A DNA stretch of 64,000 bases from Epilithonimonas xixisoli (GCF_004365655.1 NZ_SOEO01000001.1:806001-870000); one strand, 5' to 3'. Shown: positions 1-9,540, numbered from the stretch's first letter. Numbers and translations are program-made. Notes: a model not told the origin generated them from the letters alone.

Positions 1-480
1 AGTGTTTACAATATCAATTTGAAAGATACTAATCGTCAATACGCATCCATCGAAACGGGACTTGGTTTTCTGCATTATTTAACAAAAAATCAAAAGCTGG
101 TTTGGTCATCTTACGCCAAAGCAAAATGGCTTCTGGGCGATGATTACGAGTTTTATCAAATGGCGACTTTGGGCGGAAGTCGGGATTTGAGAGGTTTTAG
201 ATTTAACCGTTTTTATGGGAAGAATTCTTTCTATCAAACGTCGGATTTGCGATATGAAGTTGGGAAAATCAAAAACTCGATTTTGCCTTTATCTTATGGA
301 TTTTTTGGTGGATTTGACTTGGGAAGAGTTTGGGTTCCAAATGAAAAATCAAACAAATGGCACAATTCCTACGGAGGCGGTTTTTGGCTGAATGCTGTGG
401 ATGCCATTTCTGCGAATCTTTCGTATTTTACATCTTCGGATGGTGGGAGATTGGTTGTTGGGATTGGTGGGACTTTTTAG
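1..480 (+). CDS. C-terminal fragment of a BamA/TamA-like outer-membrane barrel protein (5' truncated by window edge)
   Basis: The reading frame is open from base 1, so the gene begins upstream of the window. The first in-frame TTG at 19 is not a convincing start. The about 159 visible residues look like the end of an Omp85-type surface-antigen barrel: alternating aromatic strands, a conserved GGSRDLRGFRF turn resembling the GG..LRG.. motif of the family's last strands, then glycine-rich strands ending in phenylalanine, typical of outer-membrane barrels recognised by the BAM machinery. Family members insert or translocate outer-membrane proteins, or form the barrel of patatin-like proteins. 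Which one cannot be decided from this fragment. A strong hairpin follows 30 bases downstream. Confidence 0.7.
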   Translation, partial: SVYNINLKDTNRQYASIETGLGFLHYLTKNQKLVWSSYAKAKWLLGDDYEFYQMATLGGSRDLRGFRFNRFYGKNSFYQTSDLRYEVGKIKNSILPLSYGFFGGFDLGRVWVPNEKSNKWHNSYGGGFWLNAVDAISANLSYFTSSDGGRLVVGIGGTF

Positions 481-510
481 TTATCAAATTTTGTGTAACT
501 TAATAATATA

Positions 511-545
511 AAACCCCTTCAGAGTTTCAAACTCTGAAGGGGTTT
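511..545. terminator. Bidirectional intrinsic terminator
   Basis: A stem of about 15 bp (AAACCCCTTCAGAGT pairing with its complement) has a short loop, with A-rich sequence on one side and T-rich on the other. It lies between the barrel gene (+) and the convergent lipoprotein gene (-) and can serve both. Confidence 0.85.
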
Positions 546-562
546 CTTTATAAATGACAACT

Positions 563-1423
563 TTACTTCAACTTCAATTCATACAAATTCCCGGTAATCT
601 TCTTATCACCTTCATCTGTCATCAAGATTGTGTTTTCATCTTTGAAACAAAGTCCTTCTTTTTGGGTGTGGTGATTTAATTCAATTTTTTCCACGTTTCC
701 GGAGAAGAAATTATTGCCTTTCCAATTGATGAAAATCCAAACTTTGTCGGAACTCAAAATCGCAACTTTGTCTTTATTTGGGCTAATGTCTGCGCTCGTC
801 ACAGCACAATGATTGAATTGGTCACACGTCACAAAACTTCCAATCTTTTTTGCAGGTAATTTCTGAGTCGAATTATTGTCAACTTCATATAAAACCGTTG
901 TTCCTTCAAATTTCGAACTTCTGTTTTTCGTGAAAAGATAGAATTTGTTGTTGTGAATTAAAAACGATTCCACATCGAAGATTCTGTCTTTTTTCTTGGG
1001 TGGAAATTCTGTTTGTTCCGGATAATAGAATTGGACAATCGATTCTGCTTTTGCTTCGTTCTTATCCAAATCGGACGCATTTATTTTATAGATCGCAAGA
1101 TTCTGTCTTTCATTATCATTGTTCCCAAAATCACCGATGTAGATATTTCCTTCATCATCAGAAGTCAAATCTTCCCAATCGTTGTTTTCAACATTGGTAA
1201 TAGTAATTTCCTTGATTAATTGTCCTTTATCATTAAACCCGAAAAGAACATTTTTGTTGTGATTGTCCTCAATCGTCCAAATCAACGACGAAACTTTTGA
1301 AATCTCGCAAGCCGACGCTTCTTTTATTTTTTTTGGTAAAGATGAAATGATAGAAAAATTCTCCTGAGTTTGCGAACAAGAAAATGTAATCGATAATAAT
1401 GCTAAAAAGGAAAGTGCTTTCAT
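563..1423 (-). CDS. Predicted lipoprotein with beta-propeller-like repeats, function unknown
   Basis: This 286-residue protein starts with a lipoprotein signal: a hydrophobic stretch ending in TFSC, with Cys16 as the likely lipidated residue. The body has WEDLTSDDEGNIYIGDFGNN and several other strand pairs (LYEVDN, AVTSADISPNKDKVAILSSD) that resemble blades of a beta-propeller such as those in esterase-like or SdiA-regulated domain proteins. It is convergent with the barrel gene and has its own transcription unit. I do not recognise a specific family and assign no function. An envelope location is inferred from the signal. Confidence 0.75.
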   Translation of the reverse strand: MKALSFLALLSITFSCSQTQENFSIISSLPKKIKEASACEISKVSSLIWTIEDNHNKNVLFGFNDKGQLIKEITITNVENNDWEDLTSDDEGNIYIGDFGNNDNERQNLAIYKINASDLDKNEAKAESIVQFYYPEQTEFPPKKKDRIFDVESFLIHNNKFYLFTKNRSSKFEGTTVLYEVDNNSTQKLPAKKIGSFVTCDQFNHCAVTSADISPNKDKVAILSSDKVWIFINWKGNNFFSGNVEKIELNHHTQKEGLCFKDENTILMTDEGDKKITGNLYELKLK

Positions 1424-1506
1424 TGGATGAAATTAAATAAAATATAAGACATAAAAAAATGCACAACCATAAAAGTTGTGCATTCTCTATTTGAAAAATT
1501 CAAATC

Positions 1507-2556
1507 TTAAAGAATCAACATAGCGTCTCCGTAAGAATAGAATTTATATTTTTCTTTTATCGCTTCTTCGTACGCTCTCATCACAAAATCTTTGTTTGCA
1601 AAAGCGGCAATCATCATAATCAAAGTAGATTTTGGTGTGTGGAAGTTGGTAATCATTGCGTTTGCAACTCCAAATTCGTGAGGCGGATAGATAAATTTGT
1701 TCGTCCAACCTCTGTAAGCCGAAATCTTTTTGTTAGAAGAAACAGAAGTTTCCAAAGCTCTCATCGTAGTCGTTCCAACGGCAACAACTCTGCGACCTTC
1801 TGCAACTGCTTTGTTGATGATTTCTGCGTTTTTCTCATCGATGATGGCTTCTTCAGATTCCATTTTATGTTTAGACAAATCTTCAACTTCAATTGGGTTG
1901 AAAGTTCCAAGTCCAACGTGAAGTGTGATTTCAGCAAAATCAATTCCTTTGATTTCCAATCGCTTCATCAAATGTTTCGAAAAGTGAAGGCCTGCAGTCG
2001 GCGCTGCAACAGCACCTTCGTGTTTTGCATAGATAGTTTGGTATCTTTCTGCATCTTCTGGCTCAACTTCTCTCTTGATGTATTTCGGAAGTGGCGTTTC
2101 TCCAAGTTCTGTCAATTTTGCACGGAACTCTTCATAAGAACCATCGAATAAGAATCTAAGCGTTCTTCCTCTAGAAGTTGTGTTGTCGATAACTTCAGCA
2201 ACTAGAGATTCGTCCTCTGTGAAGAATAATTTGTTCCCGATTCTGATTTTTCTTGCTGGGTCAACCAAAACGTCCCAAACGCGCGTTTCAGCATCTAGTT
2301 CTCTCAACAAGAAAACTTCAATCTTAGCTCCGGTTTTTTCTTTGTTCCCAAATAATCTTGCAGGGAAAACTTTTGTATTGTTGAAGATGAAAAGGTCTTT
2401 CTCGTCGAAATACTCAATCACATCTTTGAAAAGACGGTGCGTGATGGTTTCCGTTTTTCTGTCAAGAACCATTAGTCTTGCCTCATCGCGGTTTTCTGTT
2501 GGGTGTTCTGCCAATAATTCTTCTGGCAAATCGAAATTGAAATCAGATGTTTTCAT
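1507..2556 (-). CDS. queA: S-adenosylmethionine:tRNA ribosyltransferase-isomerase QueA
   Basis: QueA transfers and isomerises the ribosyl group of S-adenosylmethionine onto 7-aminomethyl-7-deazaguanine at tRNA position 34, giving epoxyqueuosine in queuosine synthesis. The 349 residues match the family length. Diagnostic stretches are [12 protein letters not shown] near the N-terminus, [18 protein letters not shown] in the middle, AAPTAGLHF, and the [10 protein letters not shown] motif. No other queuosine genes are adjacent, so it appears to be a single-gene unit. A good TTG/TAnnTTTG promoter lies about 60 bases upstream. Confidence 0.97.
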   Translation of the reverse strand: MKTSDFNFDLPEELLAEHPTENRDEARLMVLDRKTETITHRLFKDVIEYFDEKDLFIFNNTKVFPARLFGNKEKTGAKIEVFLLRELDAETRVWDVLVDPARKIRIGNKLFFTEDESLVAEVIDNTTSRGRTLRFLFDGSYEEFRAKLTELGETPLPKYIKREVEPEDAERYQTIYAKHEGAVAAPTAGLHFSKHLMKRLEIKGIDFAEITLHVGLGTFNPIEVEDLSKHKMESEEAIIDEKNAEIINKAVAEGRRVVAVGTTTMRALETSVSSNKKISAYRGWTNKFIYPPHEFGVANAMITNFHTPKSTLIMMIAAFANKDFVMRAYEEAIKEKYKFYSYGDAMLIL

Positions 2557-2617
2557 AAAATTTACGGATTTTATTTTGTTTTATCAGGAAAGCCTGATGT
2601 TAAATTTTCAGGAGGTG

Positions 2618-2648
2618 CAAAGATACGACATCAGAAAGCCTTTGTCAA
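2618..2648 (-). promoter_or_regulatory. Bacteroidetes-type promoter for queA
   Basis: On the minus strand a TTG (2648-2646) is followed by a 20-base spacer and TATCTTTG (2625-2618), matching the Bacteroidetes -33 TTG / -7 TAnnTTTG consensus. It would give a leader of about 55 bases before the queA ATG. That leader contains a small inverted repeat, ATCAGG-aaag-CCTGAT (2583-2598). Confidence 0.6.
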
Positions 2649-2798
2649 GTAATTATTAATTTTTAAATTTTTAATAAGAATGTTAGTGATTGTTTTATGT
2701 TTTTTTGAGAAAATTAGAATTTATATTTGGTGTTTTCTGTAAAAAACAGTTAATTTAGTGCATTTAAAAGTTGTTATTGTCAATTAATTTGCTTTGTT

Positions 2799-4676
2799 AT
2801 GAGTATTGAAAACGAAAATCCTGAGAACGAAAATCTAAATTCTGAAGTCAATTCTGCTGAGAATCAATCAGTAGAAGAAGTGACGACGGAACAAGTCTCG
2901 GAAACTGAAACTCCAAATTCTGAATCTGAAGTAAATCCTTCTGAAGAAGTTGCTACAGAAGAAAATTCGGAAACCGAAACTGTACATCAGGAAATCGAAG
3001 TTGTGGAAGAGAATTTTTCAAATTTATCTTTGAAAGAAGCTTTAGCTGAAATGGAAACCATCGTAAACAAAGATGATGCGCATCATTTTTCTAAACAGTT
3101 CAATGCTTTGAGAGAACAGGCGAATCACAAAATTGCCGACGAAATCGAAGATAAAAAACACGATTATCTGGAGCAGGGCAATCCAGAAGAGCATTTTGAC
3201 AATCATCATCCTGAATCTTCAAAATTGTCTGCGCTTGTCCATATTTACAGAGAAAAGCAGGATAAATTTCACAAATCTCAGGAAGCTGAGCATCAAAAAA
3301 ATCTTGATGAAAGACTTTCAATCATCGAAAAATTGAAGAATCTTTACACCAATTCTGAGCCTGGAACCAATCTTTTCAAATCGATTAGAGAAGTGAAAGA
3401 AGCTTGGGGAAATGCTGGACAAGTCGCAAAATCCGAATTCAAAAATCTTAATAATAATTATTTCCATCATCTGAAAATGTTCAATGAGATGTTGGATTTG
3501 AACAAAGAATACTTGGAACAGGAATTTGCTCATAATCTTGAGAAAAGAGAACATATTATCTTGAGAGCAAAGGAATTGTTGGAAGAAAAAGTAGTTCAAA
3601 AAGCTTTGAACGAATTACAATATTTGCATAAACTTTGGAAAGAAGAAGCTGAACCGGTTGCAGAGGAATTCCGTGAGAAAACTTGGGAAGAATTCAAAGA
3701 AATTTCAAATAAAATTCACGAGAGAAAATCTGAATTGATTGCCGTTTTAGAATCCGAGCAACAGGAAAATCTTGAAAAGAAAAATAAAGTTATCGAAGAA
3801 TTGAAAACTTTGTCAGCACCTCAAAATATCAATCATTCTTTTTGGCAACAGGCGATAAAAAGAGTAGAGGAGTTGCGAGCAGAATTTCTGAAATTAGGAC
3901 TAGTTCCTAAGAAATTGTCTAACCAAAATTGGACAGATTTCAAACAAGTTTTGAGAGATTTTAATACGGCTAAAAATGATTTTTACAAGAACTTGAAAGG
4001 TTCTCAGATTCATAATCTTGAAGAAAAATTAGGTTTGATAAAAACAGCTCAGGACAATATGAATTCTGAGGATTGGGAAACTGTAGTGCCACTTTTCAAA
4101 AAACTTCAGGAGGATTGGAAAAAAATCGGCCACGTTCCTAGAAGTCAAGCGAACAAAGTTTGGGATGATTTCCGTGAAGCTTGCAATACTTTCTTCAAAA
4201 ATTACAGAGAAAAAAATAATGCAACGGGAGACAATTGGAAAGAAAACTATAAGAACAAAAAGGCACTTCTGGAAGAGCTTAAAACTTTGACAGATGAAGA
4301 AGGTTCTGTAGAAAAAATCGAAAATATCAAGAATGCTTGGAATGCGATTGGGAAAGTGCCAAAAGATAAATTGTCCATCAATACAGAATTCAACAAAACG
4401 CTGAGGGAAAAACTGAAACTCAACAAAATCAATGAGTTTGATTTGAAAGAAGAGAATCTTACTGAAAATCAATTGACTGACAAAGCAAGAAAAATCAAAA
4501 ATCAAATTGCTGATTTGGAATCAGAAGTTGTTCAGCTGGAAAATAATTTGGCGTTCTTTGGTAATGCGAAACGTGACAATCCACTTCTGAAAGACACTTA
4601 TGAAAAACTGGATGGCAAAAAAGAACAATTGGAAAGCCTGAGAGTCACACTTCATAACATCATCGCTGGAGAATAA
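2799..4676 (+). CDS. DUF349 domain-containing protein
   Basis: The 625-residue protein has a very acidic N-terminal tail of about 75 residues, rich in Glu, Ser and Thr. Several tandem helical DUF349 units follow, recognisable by recurring W..A....W+.....VP+....+.W..F patterns, for example EDWKKIGHVPRSQANKVWDDF, cut here to show the core WKKIGHVPRSQANKVWDDF. The C-terminal about 70 residues are a predicted coiled coil (ADLESEVVQLENNLAFF). DUF349 proteins are widespread in Bacteroidetes and poorly characterised, and no enzyme motif is visible. There is no signal peptide, so it is probably cytoplasmic. It stands alone and ends at a strong terminator. Confidence 0.9.
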   Translation: MSIENENPENENLNSEVNSAENQSVEEVTTEQVSETETPNSESEVNPSEEVATEENSETETVHQEIEVVEENFSNLSLKEALAEMETIVNKDDAHHFSKQFNALREQANHKIADEIEDKKHDYLEQGNPEEHFDNHHPESSKLSALVHIYREKQDKFHKSQEAEHQKNLDERLSIIEKLKNLYTNSEPGTNLFKSIREVKEAWGNAGQVAKSEFKNLNNNYFHHLKMFNEMLDLNKEYLEQEFAHNLEKREHIILRAKELLEEKVVQKALNELQYLHKLWKEEAEPVAEEFREKTWEEFKEISNKIHERKSELIAVLESEQQENLEKKNKVIEELKTLSAPQNINHSFWQQAIKRVEELRAEFLKLGLVPKKLSNQNWTDFKQVLRDFNTAKNDFYKNLKGSQIHNLEEKLGLIKTAQDNMNSEDWETVVPLFKKLQEDWKKIGHVPRSQANKVWDDFREACNTFFKNYREKNNATGDNWKENYKNKKALLEELKTLTDEEGSVEKIENIKNAWNAIGKVPKDKLSINTEFNKTLREKLKLNKINEFDLKEENLTENQLTDKARKIKNQIADLESEVVQLENNLAFFGNAKRDNPLLKDTYEKLDGKKEQLESLRVTLHNIIAGE

Positions 4677-4698
4677 AATTTGAAAATTTTAAAATACG

Positions 4699-4727
4699 AA
4701 TCCCCTTTCAGAAGGGGATTTTTTTGT
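4699..4727 (+). terminator. Intrinsic terminator of the DUF349 gene
   Basis: The stem AATCCCCTT / AAGGGGATT with a four-base loop (TCAG) is followed by seven or more T. It starts 22 bases after the DUF349 stop codon. Confidence 0.9.
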
Positions 4728-4830
4728 TCAAACTTAAATGTAAAACATTATTAATATTCAAGTAATTAAAAATGAATATTATATAATAAAAAAATGATAT
4801 TTTTATGACCCCATAATTAAAAATACCATT

Positions 4831-6684
4831 ATGCTGAAAAAATACTTATTTGTATTGTCTGCTTTTCCGATTTTGACACTTGCTCAGGCTCCTGCTGGAT
4901 ATTATTCAGGAACAGAAAGTTTGACTGGTTATGCTTTGAAATCCAAACTCCACGAGATTATTTCTACAAAAACTTACAATTTTCACTATGATGATCTTAA
5001 GACTTTGTATGGTCAAACGGATATGGATCACCATTACGATTATGATGCCAGCAATTCTACTTATCTTTTAGATATCTATTCTAATAATCCAACTGGTACA
5101 ACGGCATATCATTACACGCTGAATAATATTGTAAGTGGTGCAAATGCTGAAGGTCTGGGATGGAATCGTGAACATATGATGCCACAGAGTTCTTTTTACA
5201 GTGCTTACCCTATGTATTCTGATTTGTTTTTCGTAATTCCAACAGATGGTAGAATCAATCAGTTAAGAAGTGATTATCCTTATGGAAAGGTCGCTTCTGC
5301 AAGTTATACTTTTACCAATGGCTCGAAACAAGGAACCAACGGGATTCCTGGATCAACTTATAAGGAGCGAGCTTACGAGCCTGTGGATGAGTTCAAAGGC
5401 GATGTTGCAAGGTCATTGTTATATTATGTTGTGAGATATGAAGGAAAATTGGGGAGTTTTAGATTTTCAACAAATGCAGATCCAACAAAAGATCGAAATC
5501 CTCTTGATGGAACAGCGGAACGCGCTTACGAAAAATGGTATATAGATATGCTTTTGAGTTGGCATCAGCAAGATCCAGTTTCTCAGCGCGAGATAGAACG
5601 TAATAATGCGGTTTTCAATATCCAGAAAAATAGAAATCCTTTTGTAGATCATCCGGAATGGGTGAATATTATCTGGAATCAAACCCCTGATAATGTTGCG
5701 CCATCTGCGCCATCTTCATTGGCTTTGCAAAGGAATTCGGCATATTTTGTAAGCCTCAATTGGCAGGCAAGTCCAGAATCTGATGTTTTGGGCTATAATA
5801 TTTATCAAGATGGAATATTAGTCGGAACATCTAAAACCAATTCTTTCACAGTCGATCATTTAATGCCGGAGACAACTTATAATTTCGCTGTGAAGGCTTA
5901 TGACAATGCCTATCTGGAAAGCCCAGAAAGTAATACAATGAGCATTACGACTCTGGCTACTGATGTTTTTGCAAAAGATTTACAAATAATCAAATATCTC
6001 GAAGGAACAAGTAATAATAGAGCTTTGGAGATTGTCAATAGAACTGGACACTCTATTGATCTTTCAAAATACAAATTGGGCATTCAGCTCAAGATTAATA
6101 ATTACTTTTTTGCAGAGCCATTTGAGTTTGAAGGAAAGGTGGAAAACAATGAAAGTTTTGTAGTTATCAATCCAAATGCAAATTTTGGATGTTTTGATGT
6201 TTCCAACGCAAAATTCGTTACAGCCTCGCCAGCACTTACTTTCACAGGGAGTAATTATGTAGAATTATCGTTCAAATCTACCACAATAGATGCTATTGGG
6301 GCAAAAGGTGTTGATAATACCAATGCCAACAAATCGCTGTACAGAAAGTTAGATGTCATCAATCCAACTTCAACGTTTGACCTTACGGAATGGACTTCGT
6401 ATGCTTCAGATTATTGCCTTAATTTAGGTAATTTATCAATTAATGATATTGCAAATAATTCTCTTGAATTTAATATTTATCCTAATCCTGTAGTCGAAGT
6501 TATCAATATAAATGGAGACATTAGCAAAGCCAAGTCCGCTAAGATTTACGATTTTAATGGCAAGTTGATTAAGGAGATTAATAATCCATTCGTGAACAAA
6601 AAATCAATCAATGTTAGTTCATTGTTATCTGGAACTTACATTTTGAATGTTGATGGAAAATCGATGAAGTTTATCAAAAAGTAA
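4831..6684 (+). CDS. Secreted endonuclease I family protein with Fn3 and lamin-tail-like domains and T9SS sorting domain
   Basis: The protein has 617 residues. A signal peptide (about residues 1-19, LTLAQA) is followed by an endonuclease I (EndA/NucM-type) domain: WNREHMMPQS at about 111-120 carries the catalytic His, and IPTDGRINQLRSDYPYG is the second family motif. A fibronectin type III domain (about 287-375, SLNWQASPESDVLGYNIYQ) comes next. A region resembling a lamin-tail domain (LEIVNRTGHSIDLSKYKLGI) follows, and then a type A T9SS C-terminal domain (FNIYPNPV... to KFIKK). It is expected to be exported by the type IX system and to cut extracellular DNA or RNA, perhaps for nutrients or biofilm DNA. 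The family assignment is clear; the biological role is inferred. Confidence 0.92.
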   Translation: MLKKYLFVLSAFPILTLAQAPAGYYSGTESLTGYALKSKLHEIISTKTYNFHYDDLKTLYGQTDMDHHYDYDASNSTYLLDIYSNNPTGTTAYHYTLNNIVSGANAEGLGWNREHMMPQSSFYSAYPMYSDLFFVIPTDGRINQLRSDYPYGKVASASYTFTNGSKQGTNGIPGSTYKERAYEPVDEFKGDVARSLLYYVVRYEGKLGSFRFSTNADPTKDRNPLDGTAERAYEKWYIDMLLSWHQQDPVSQREIERNNAVFNIQKNRNPFVDHPEWVNIIWNQTPDNVAPSAPSSLALQRNSAYFVSLNWQASPESDVLGYNIYQDGILVGTSKTNSFTVDHLMPETTYNFAVKAYDNAYLESPESNTMSITTLATDVFAKDLQIIKYLEGTSNNRALEIVNRTGHSIDLSKYKLGIQLKINNYFFAEPFEFEGKVENNESFVVINPNANFGCFDVSNAKFVTASPALTFTGSNYVELSFKSTTIDAIGAKGVDNTNANKSLYRKLDVINPTSTFDLTEWTSYASDYCLNLGNLSINDIANNSLEFNIYPNPVVEVININGDISKAKSAKIYDFNGKLIKEINNPFVNKKSINVSSLLSGTYILNVDGKSMKFIKK

Positions 6685-6708
6685 AAAGACATAAAATTTT
6701 TATTAATG

Positions 6709-6738
6709 AACTCCTTAATTTTTTTAAGGAGTTTTTTT
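6709..6738 (+). terminator. Intrinsic terminator after the secreted nuclease gene
   Basis: The inverted repeat AACTCCTTAA / TTAAGGAGTT has a T-rich loop and is followed by a T run. It lies 25 bases after the stop codon. Confidence 0.88.
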
Positions 6739-6808
6739 GTTTAATAATGGCGGTAATTCATAAACTACATCATCGTTTTTATCGATTTAGATTTAACAAA
6801 TAATTTCG

Positions 6809-6816
6809 TAAATTTG
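6809..6816 (+). promoter_or_regulatory. -7 promoter element (TAAATTTG) upstream of purC
   Basis: TAAATTTG matches the Bacteroidetes -7 consensus TAnnTTTG exactly and lies about 75 bases before the purC start. I did not find a clear -33 TTG at the usual spacing. Confidence 0.45.
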
Positions 6817-6893
6817 TGCGTAAATCTAATAGTAAAAAGTTTAAATGGAAATCGTAATGAAAGCGGCTTCTATTTAGAAAAATGAAAGTAATT

Positions 6894-7616
6894 ATGAGTC
6901 AAAAGAAAGAAATGCTTTACGAAGGTAAAGCTAAACAGGTTTTCGCTACAGATAAGCCTGACGAAGTCGTTGTACGTTATAAAGATGATGCTACAGCGTT
7001 CAACGCACAGAAACGCGGACAGTTCGATAGAAAAGGCGAATTGAACAACGCAATTTCAACCCTTATTTTCGGTTATCTTGCAGAAAACGGAATCCCAACG
7101 CACCTTATTGCAAAACTGGACGACAGAGAGCAATTGGTAAAAAAAGTGGACATCATTCCTTTGGAAATGGTTGTTCGTAATTATGTTGCAGGAAGTATGG
7201 CTCAGAGATTGGGAGTAGAAGAAGGTTTGAAATCACCAGTTACCATTTTTGATCTTTGCTACAAAAAAGACGAATTAGGAGATCCGCTGATTAACGATCA
7301 TCACGCTGTTTTCCTTGGCGCTGCTTCTTACGAAGAACTGAATGAAATGTACACTTTGACAAACAAAATCAATGAACTTTTGATTGCTTTGTTTGATAAA
7401 GCCAATGTGATCCTTGTAGATTTCAAAATCGAATTGGGAAAAACTTCTGATGGAAAAATTGTTTTGGCAGACGAAATCTCACCTGACACTTGCAGACTTT
7501 GGGACAAAGATACTATGAAAAAGCTTGACAAAGACAGATTCAGAAGAGATCTTGGCGAGATCACAGAGGCTTACGTAGAAATTTTCAACAGACTTCAAAC
7601 AGCTTTAGCTAAATAA
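6894..7616 (+). CDS. purC: Phosphoribosylaminoimidazole-succinocarboxamide synthase PurC (SAICAR synthetase)
   Basis: PurC joins CAIR and aspartate using ATP, the eighth step of de novo purine synthesis. The sequence has the family N-terminus MLYEGKAKQVF, the IPLEMVVRNYVAGSM motif, and the late motif VLADEISPDTCRLWD. An in-frame ATG at 6882 would add four residues (MKVI). I prefer 6894, whose MSQKKEM start sits at the family's usual distance from the first strand. purF follows 16 bases downstream on the same strand, so the two form a short purine operon. Confidence 0.96.
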   Translation: MSQKKEMLYEGKAKQVFATDKPDEVVVRYKDDATAFNAQKRGQFDRKGELNNAISTLIFGYLAENGIPTHLIAKLDDREQLVKKVDIIPLEMVVRNYVAGSMAQRLGVEEGLKSPVTIFDLCYKKDELGDPLINDHHAVFLGAASYEELNEMYTLTNKINELLIALFDKANVILVDFKIELGKTSDGKIVLADEISPDTCRLWDKDTMKKLDKDRFRRDLGEITEAYVEIFNRLQTALAK

Positions 7617-7632
7617 TCCAAAAACCATAAAA

Positions 7633-9156
7633 ATGGATTTAGAATTTCAAGAATATAGCACATTACCGAAATATGCTTTCCAAAACCGCTATCAGGAATT
7701 CGAAGAAACCAAACATCTTTCCAAAGAAGAAAAGGATGAACATTATCCTTTTGATAAAATGGAAGAAGAATGTGGCGTTTTTGGATTGCATTCGACAGAA
7801 AATCAGGATACATTTTCACTATCTCAGTTTGGACTTTTTGCGTTACAGCATCGTGGTCAGGAGGCTTGTGGAATTGCGGTTGGTAACAACGGGAAAATCC
7901 TTTCTGTAAAAGATGAAGGTCTGGTTTTGGACGTTTTCAAATCGATAGAAGATCCTCAGCAATATATGGGAAGCACCGTTATCGGTCACACCAGATATAC
8001 GACTGCGGGAGACAAAAAGAAATACAACTTTCAACCGTTCTTTGCAAAGAATGAATACGATCAAATCATCCTTTCCATCGCTCACAACGGAAATCTTACC
8101 AATGCAAAACAACTCAGAAAAGAATTGGAAGATGAAGGTGTAGTTTTCCGTGCAACTTCTGACACCGAGGTTATTTTAAGATTAATTCAAAAAAATCTTG
8201 ACCTTGGACTTCGTGGCGCAATCAAAGCGACGATGGAAAAGATTGAAGGTGCCTATTCTGTAGTTGGACTTACAAGAAATAAATTTTTCGCTTTCCGAGA
8301 TTTCAACGGGATCAGACCTTTGGTTTTGGGTGCGGTAGATGAGAATACATTTGTTGTAGCTTCAGAGAGTTGTGCGTTGGATGGAGTAGGAGCACAATAT
8401 GTGCGTGATGTTTTGCCTGGCGAAATCATTTATACGAATGATAATGAGAAAGGTTTGCAGTCTTACATTGTGAAAGACGACTGTGTCAACAAAATCTGTG
8501 CGTTCGAGTACATTTATTTCGCAAGACCAGATTCTACTTTGGAAGGCATCAACGTTCATGAAGTGCGTGAAAAATCCGGAATGAAAATTTGGGAACAAGC
8601 GCCTGTCGACGCCGATATTGTGATTGGTGTTCCAGATTCTGGAGTTCCTGCCGCGATTGGTTTTTCCAAGGCTTCTGGCATTCCATTCAGACCGGTTTTG
8701 ATCAAGAACAGATATATTGGACGTTCGTTCATTATTCCGTCTCAGGAGATGAGGGAACATTTGGTAAACCTAAAACTGAATCCAATCGTTTCCGAGATCA
8801 AAGGTAAAAGAGTCGTAATCATAGATGATTCTATCGTTCGTGGAACAACTTCCAAACGTTTGGTTAAGATTCTTAAAAACGCAGGTGTAAAGGAAATCCA
8901 CTTCAGAAGTGTGTCTCCGCCAATTATTGCGCCTTGTTTCTTAGGAATTGATACGCCGACGAAGGACGATCTGATTTCTGCCAATATGAACAAAGAAGAG
9001 CTCAGGAAATATCTTGATGTTGATAGTTTAGAATTTTTAACTGTCGATAATCTCATTAATATTTTAGGTTCGCCCAATCATTGTTTCGGTTGTTTTACAG
9101 AGAAATATCCAGTGCAAAATCCAGATGAGTTGGCATTTGTAGATCAAGGTGATTAA
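7633..9156 (+). CDS. purF: Amidophosphoribosyltransferase PurF, iron-sulfur type
   Basis: PurF makes 5-phosphoribosylamine from PRPP and glutamine, the committed step of purine synthesis. The glutaminase domain begins at Cys47 in EEECGVFG, and the PRPP-binding loop is VVIIDDSIVRGTTSKRL. Cysteines at KICAFEYIYFARPDS, APCFLGIDTPT and NHCFGCF correspond to the four cluster ligands of the Bacillus subtilis enzyme, so an oxygen-sensitive Fe-S cluster is likely (inferred by motif). A 46-residue charged extension precedes the nucleophilic cysteine. It would have to be removed to expose Cys47 as the N-terminus, as propeptide removal does in the B. subtilis enzyme, and it is longer than that 11-residue propeptide. 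The gene lies in an operon with purC. Confidence 0.96.
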   Translation: MDLEFQEYSTLPKYAFQNRYQEFEETKHLSKEEKDEHYPFDKMEEECGVFGLHSTENQDTFSLSQFGLFALQHRGQEACGIAVGNNGKILSVKDEGLVLDVFKSIEDPQQYMGSTVIGHTRYTTAGDKKKYNFQPFFAKNEYDQIILSIAHNGNLTNAKQLRKELEDEGVVFRATSDTEVILRLIQKNLDLGLRGAIKATMEKIEGAYSVVGLTRNKFFAFRDFNGIRPLVLGAVDENTFVVASESCALDGVGAQYVRDVLPGEIIYTNDNEKGLQSYIVKDDCVNKICAFEYIYFARPDSTLEGINVHEVREKSGMKIWEQAPVDADIVIGVPDSGVPAAIGFSKASGIPFRPVLIKNRYIGRSFIIPSQEMREHLVNLKLNPIVSEIKGKRVVIIDDSIVRGTTSKRLVKILKNAGVKEIHFRSVSPPIIAPCFLGIDTPTKDDLISANMNKEELRKYLDVDSLEFLTVDNLINILGSPNHCFGCFTEKYPVQNPDELAFVDQGD

Positions 9157-9160
9157 AATT

Positions 9161-9275
9161 TGGGCAGCTTTTTCCGCCTTCCACTCCCAATCTTTTTTGC
9201 AGACGATTTCAGTTTAAATACAACTTTAGCAAAAAGCAAAAAAGGATTTCCGTTCAAGTCGGGCTGCGGGATTTG
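9161..9275 (-). repeat. Dispersed repeat family A, copy 1 (inverted)
   Basis: Read on the minus strand, this segment carries ATCCTTTTTTGC, a variable middle, and GCAAAAAAGAT followed by a G-rich arm ending near AAGCTGCC. The same framework occurs on the plus strand at 10060-10143 and 35987-36104. The two inner boxes TTTTTTGC and GCAAAAAA pair with each other, so each copy can fold into a long hairpin. It lies directly after purF. Confidence 0.65.
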
Positions 9276-9314
9276 TTAAATGATCAAGTTACCTAAGCAA
9301 GTTTAACGTAGGTC

Positions 9315-9369
9315 AAATAATATAAAACCACCAAAACGAGATTATCGTTTTGGTGGTTTTATATTATTT
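9315..9369. terminator. Long hairpin terminator downstream of purF
   Basis: A near-perfect inverted repeat has arms of about 24 bases (core ACCACCAAAACGA) flanked by A-rich and T-rich ends. It can end transcription of the purCF operon, and the symmetrical ends would allow bidirectional use. Confidence 0.8.
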
Positions 9370-9397
9370 TCAAATTTTGAGGAACAAAAACAAAAAA

Positions 9398-9527
9398 CCC
9401 TGCCGAAGCAGGGTAAAAACTAATAACCATGAAAACTCAAATTAAACATGAGAATCGAATATTAAGTAGCAAACTGTGTGCCAAAAAATATCTTTTCCCA
9501 GAAAAGAATTTCCGAGAGCAAATGTAA
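9398..9527 (+). other. Small hairpin followed by a possible 32-codon ORF upstream of ndk
   Basis: CCCTGC-CGAA-GCAGGG (9398-9413) is a compact stem-loop. A short open frame follows from ATG 9429 to TAA 9527, with no recognisable product. It ends 13 bases before the ndk promoter element. The hairpin has a T run only on its minus-strand side. Coding status is unproven; it could be a leader peptide or chance. Confidence 0.2.
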
Positions 9528-9540
9528 CAAAAAAATATTG

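Noticed and set aside
8362-8760. 132-codon open frame on the minus strand within purF
   Set aside because: It is antisense to a clearly real, conserved gene; a shadow frame.
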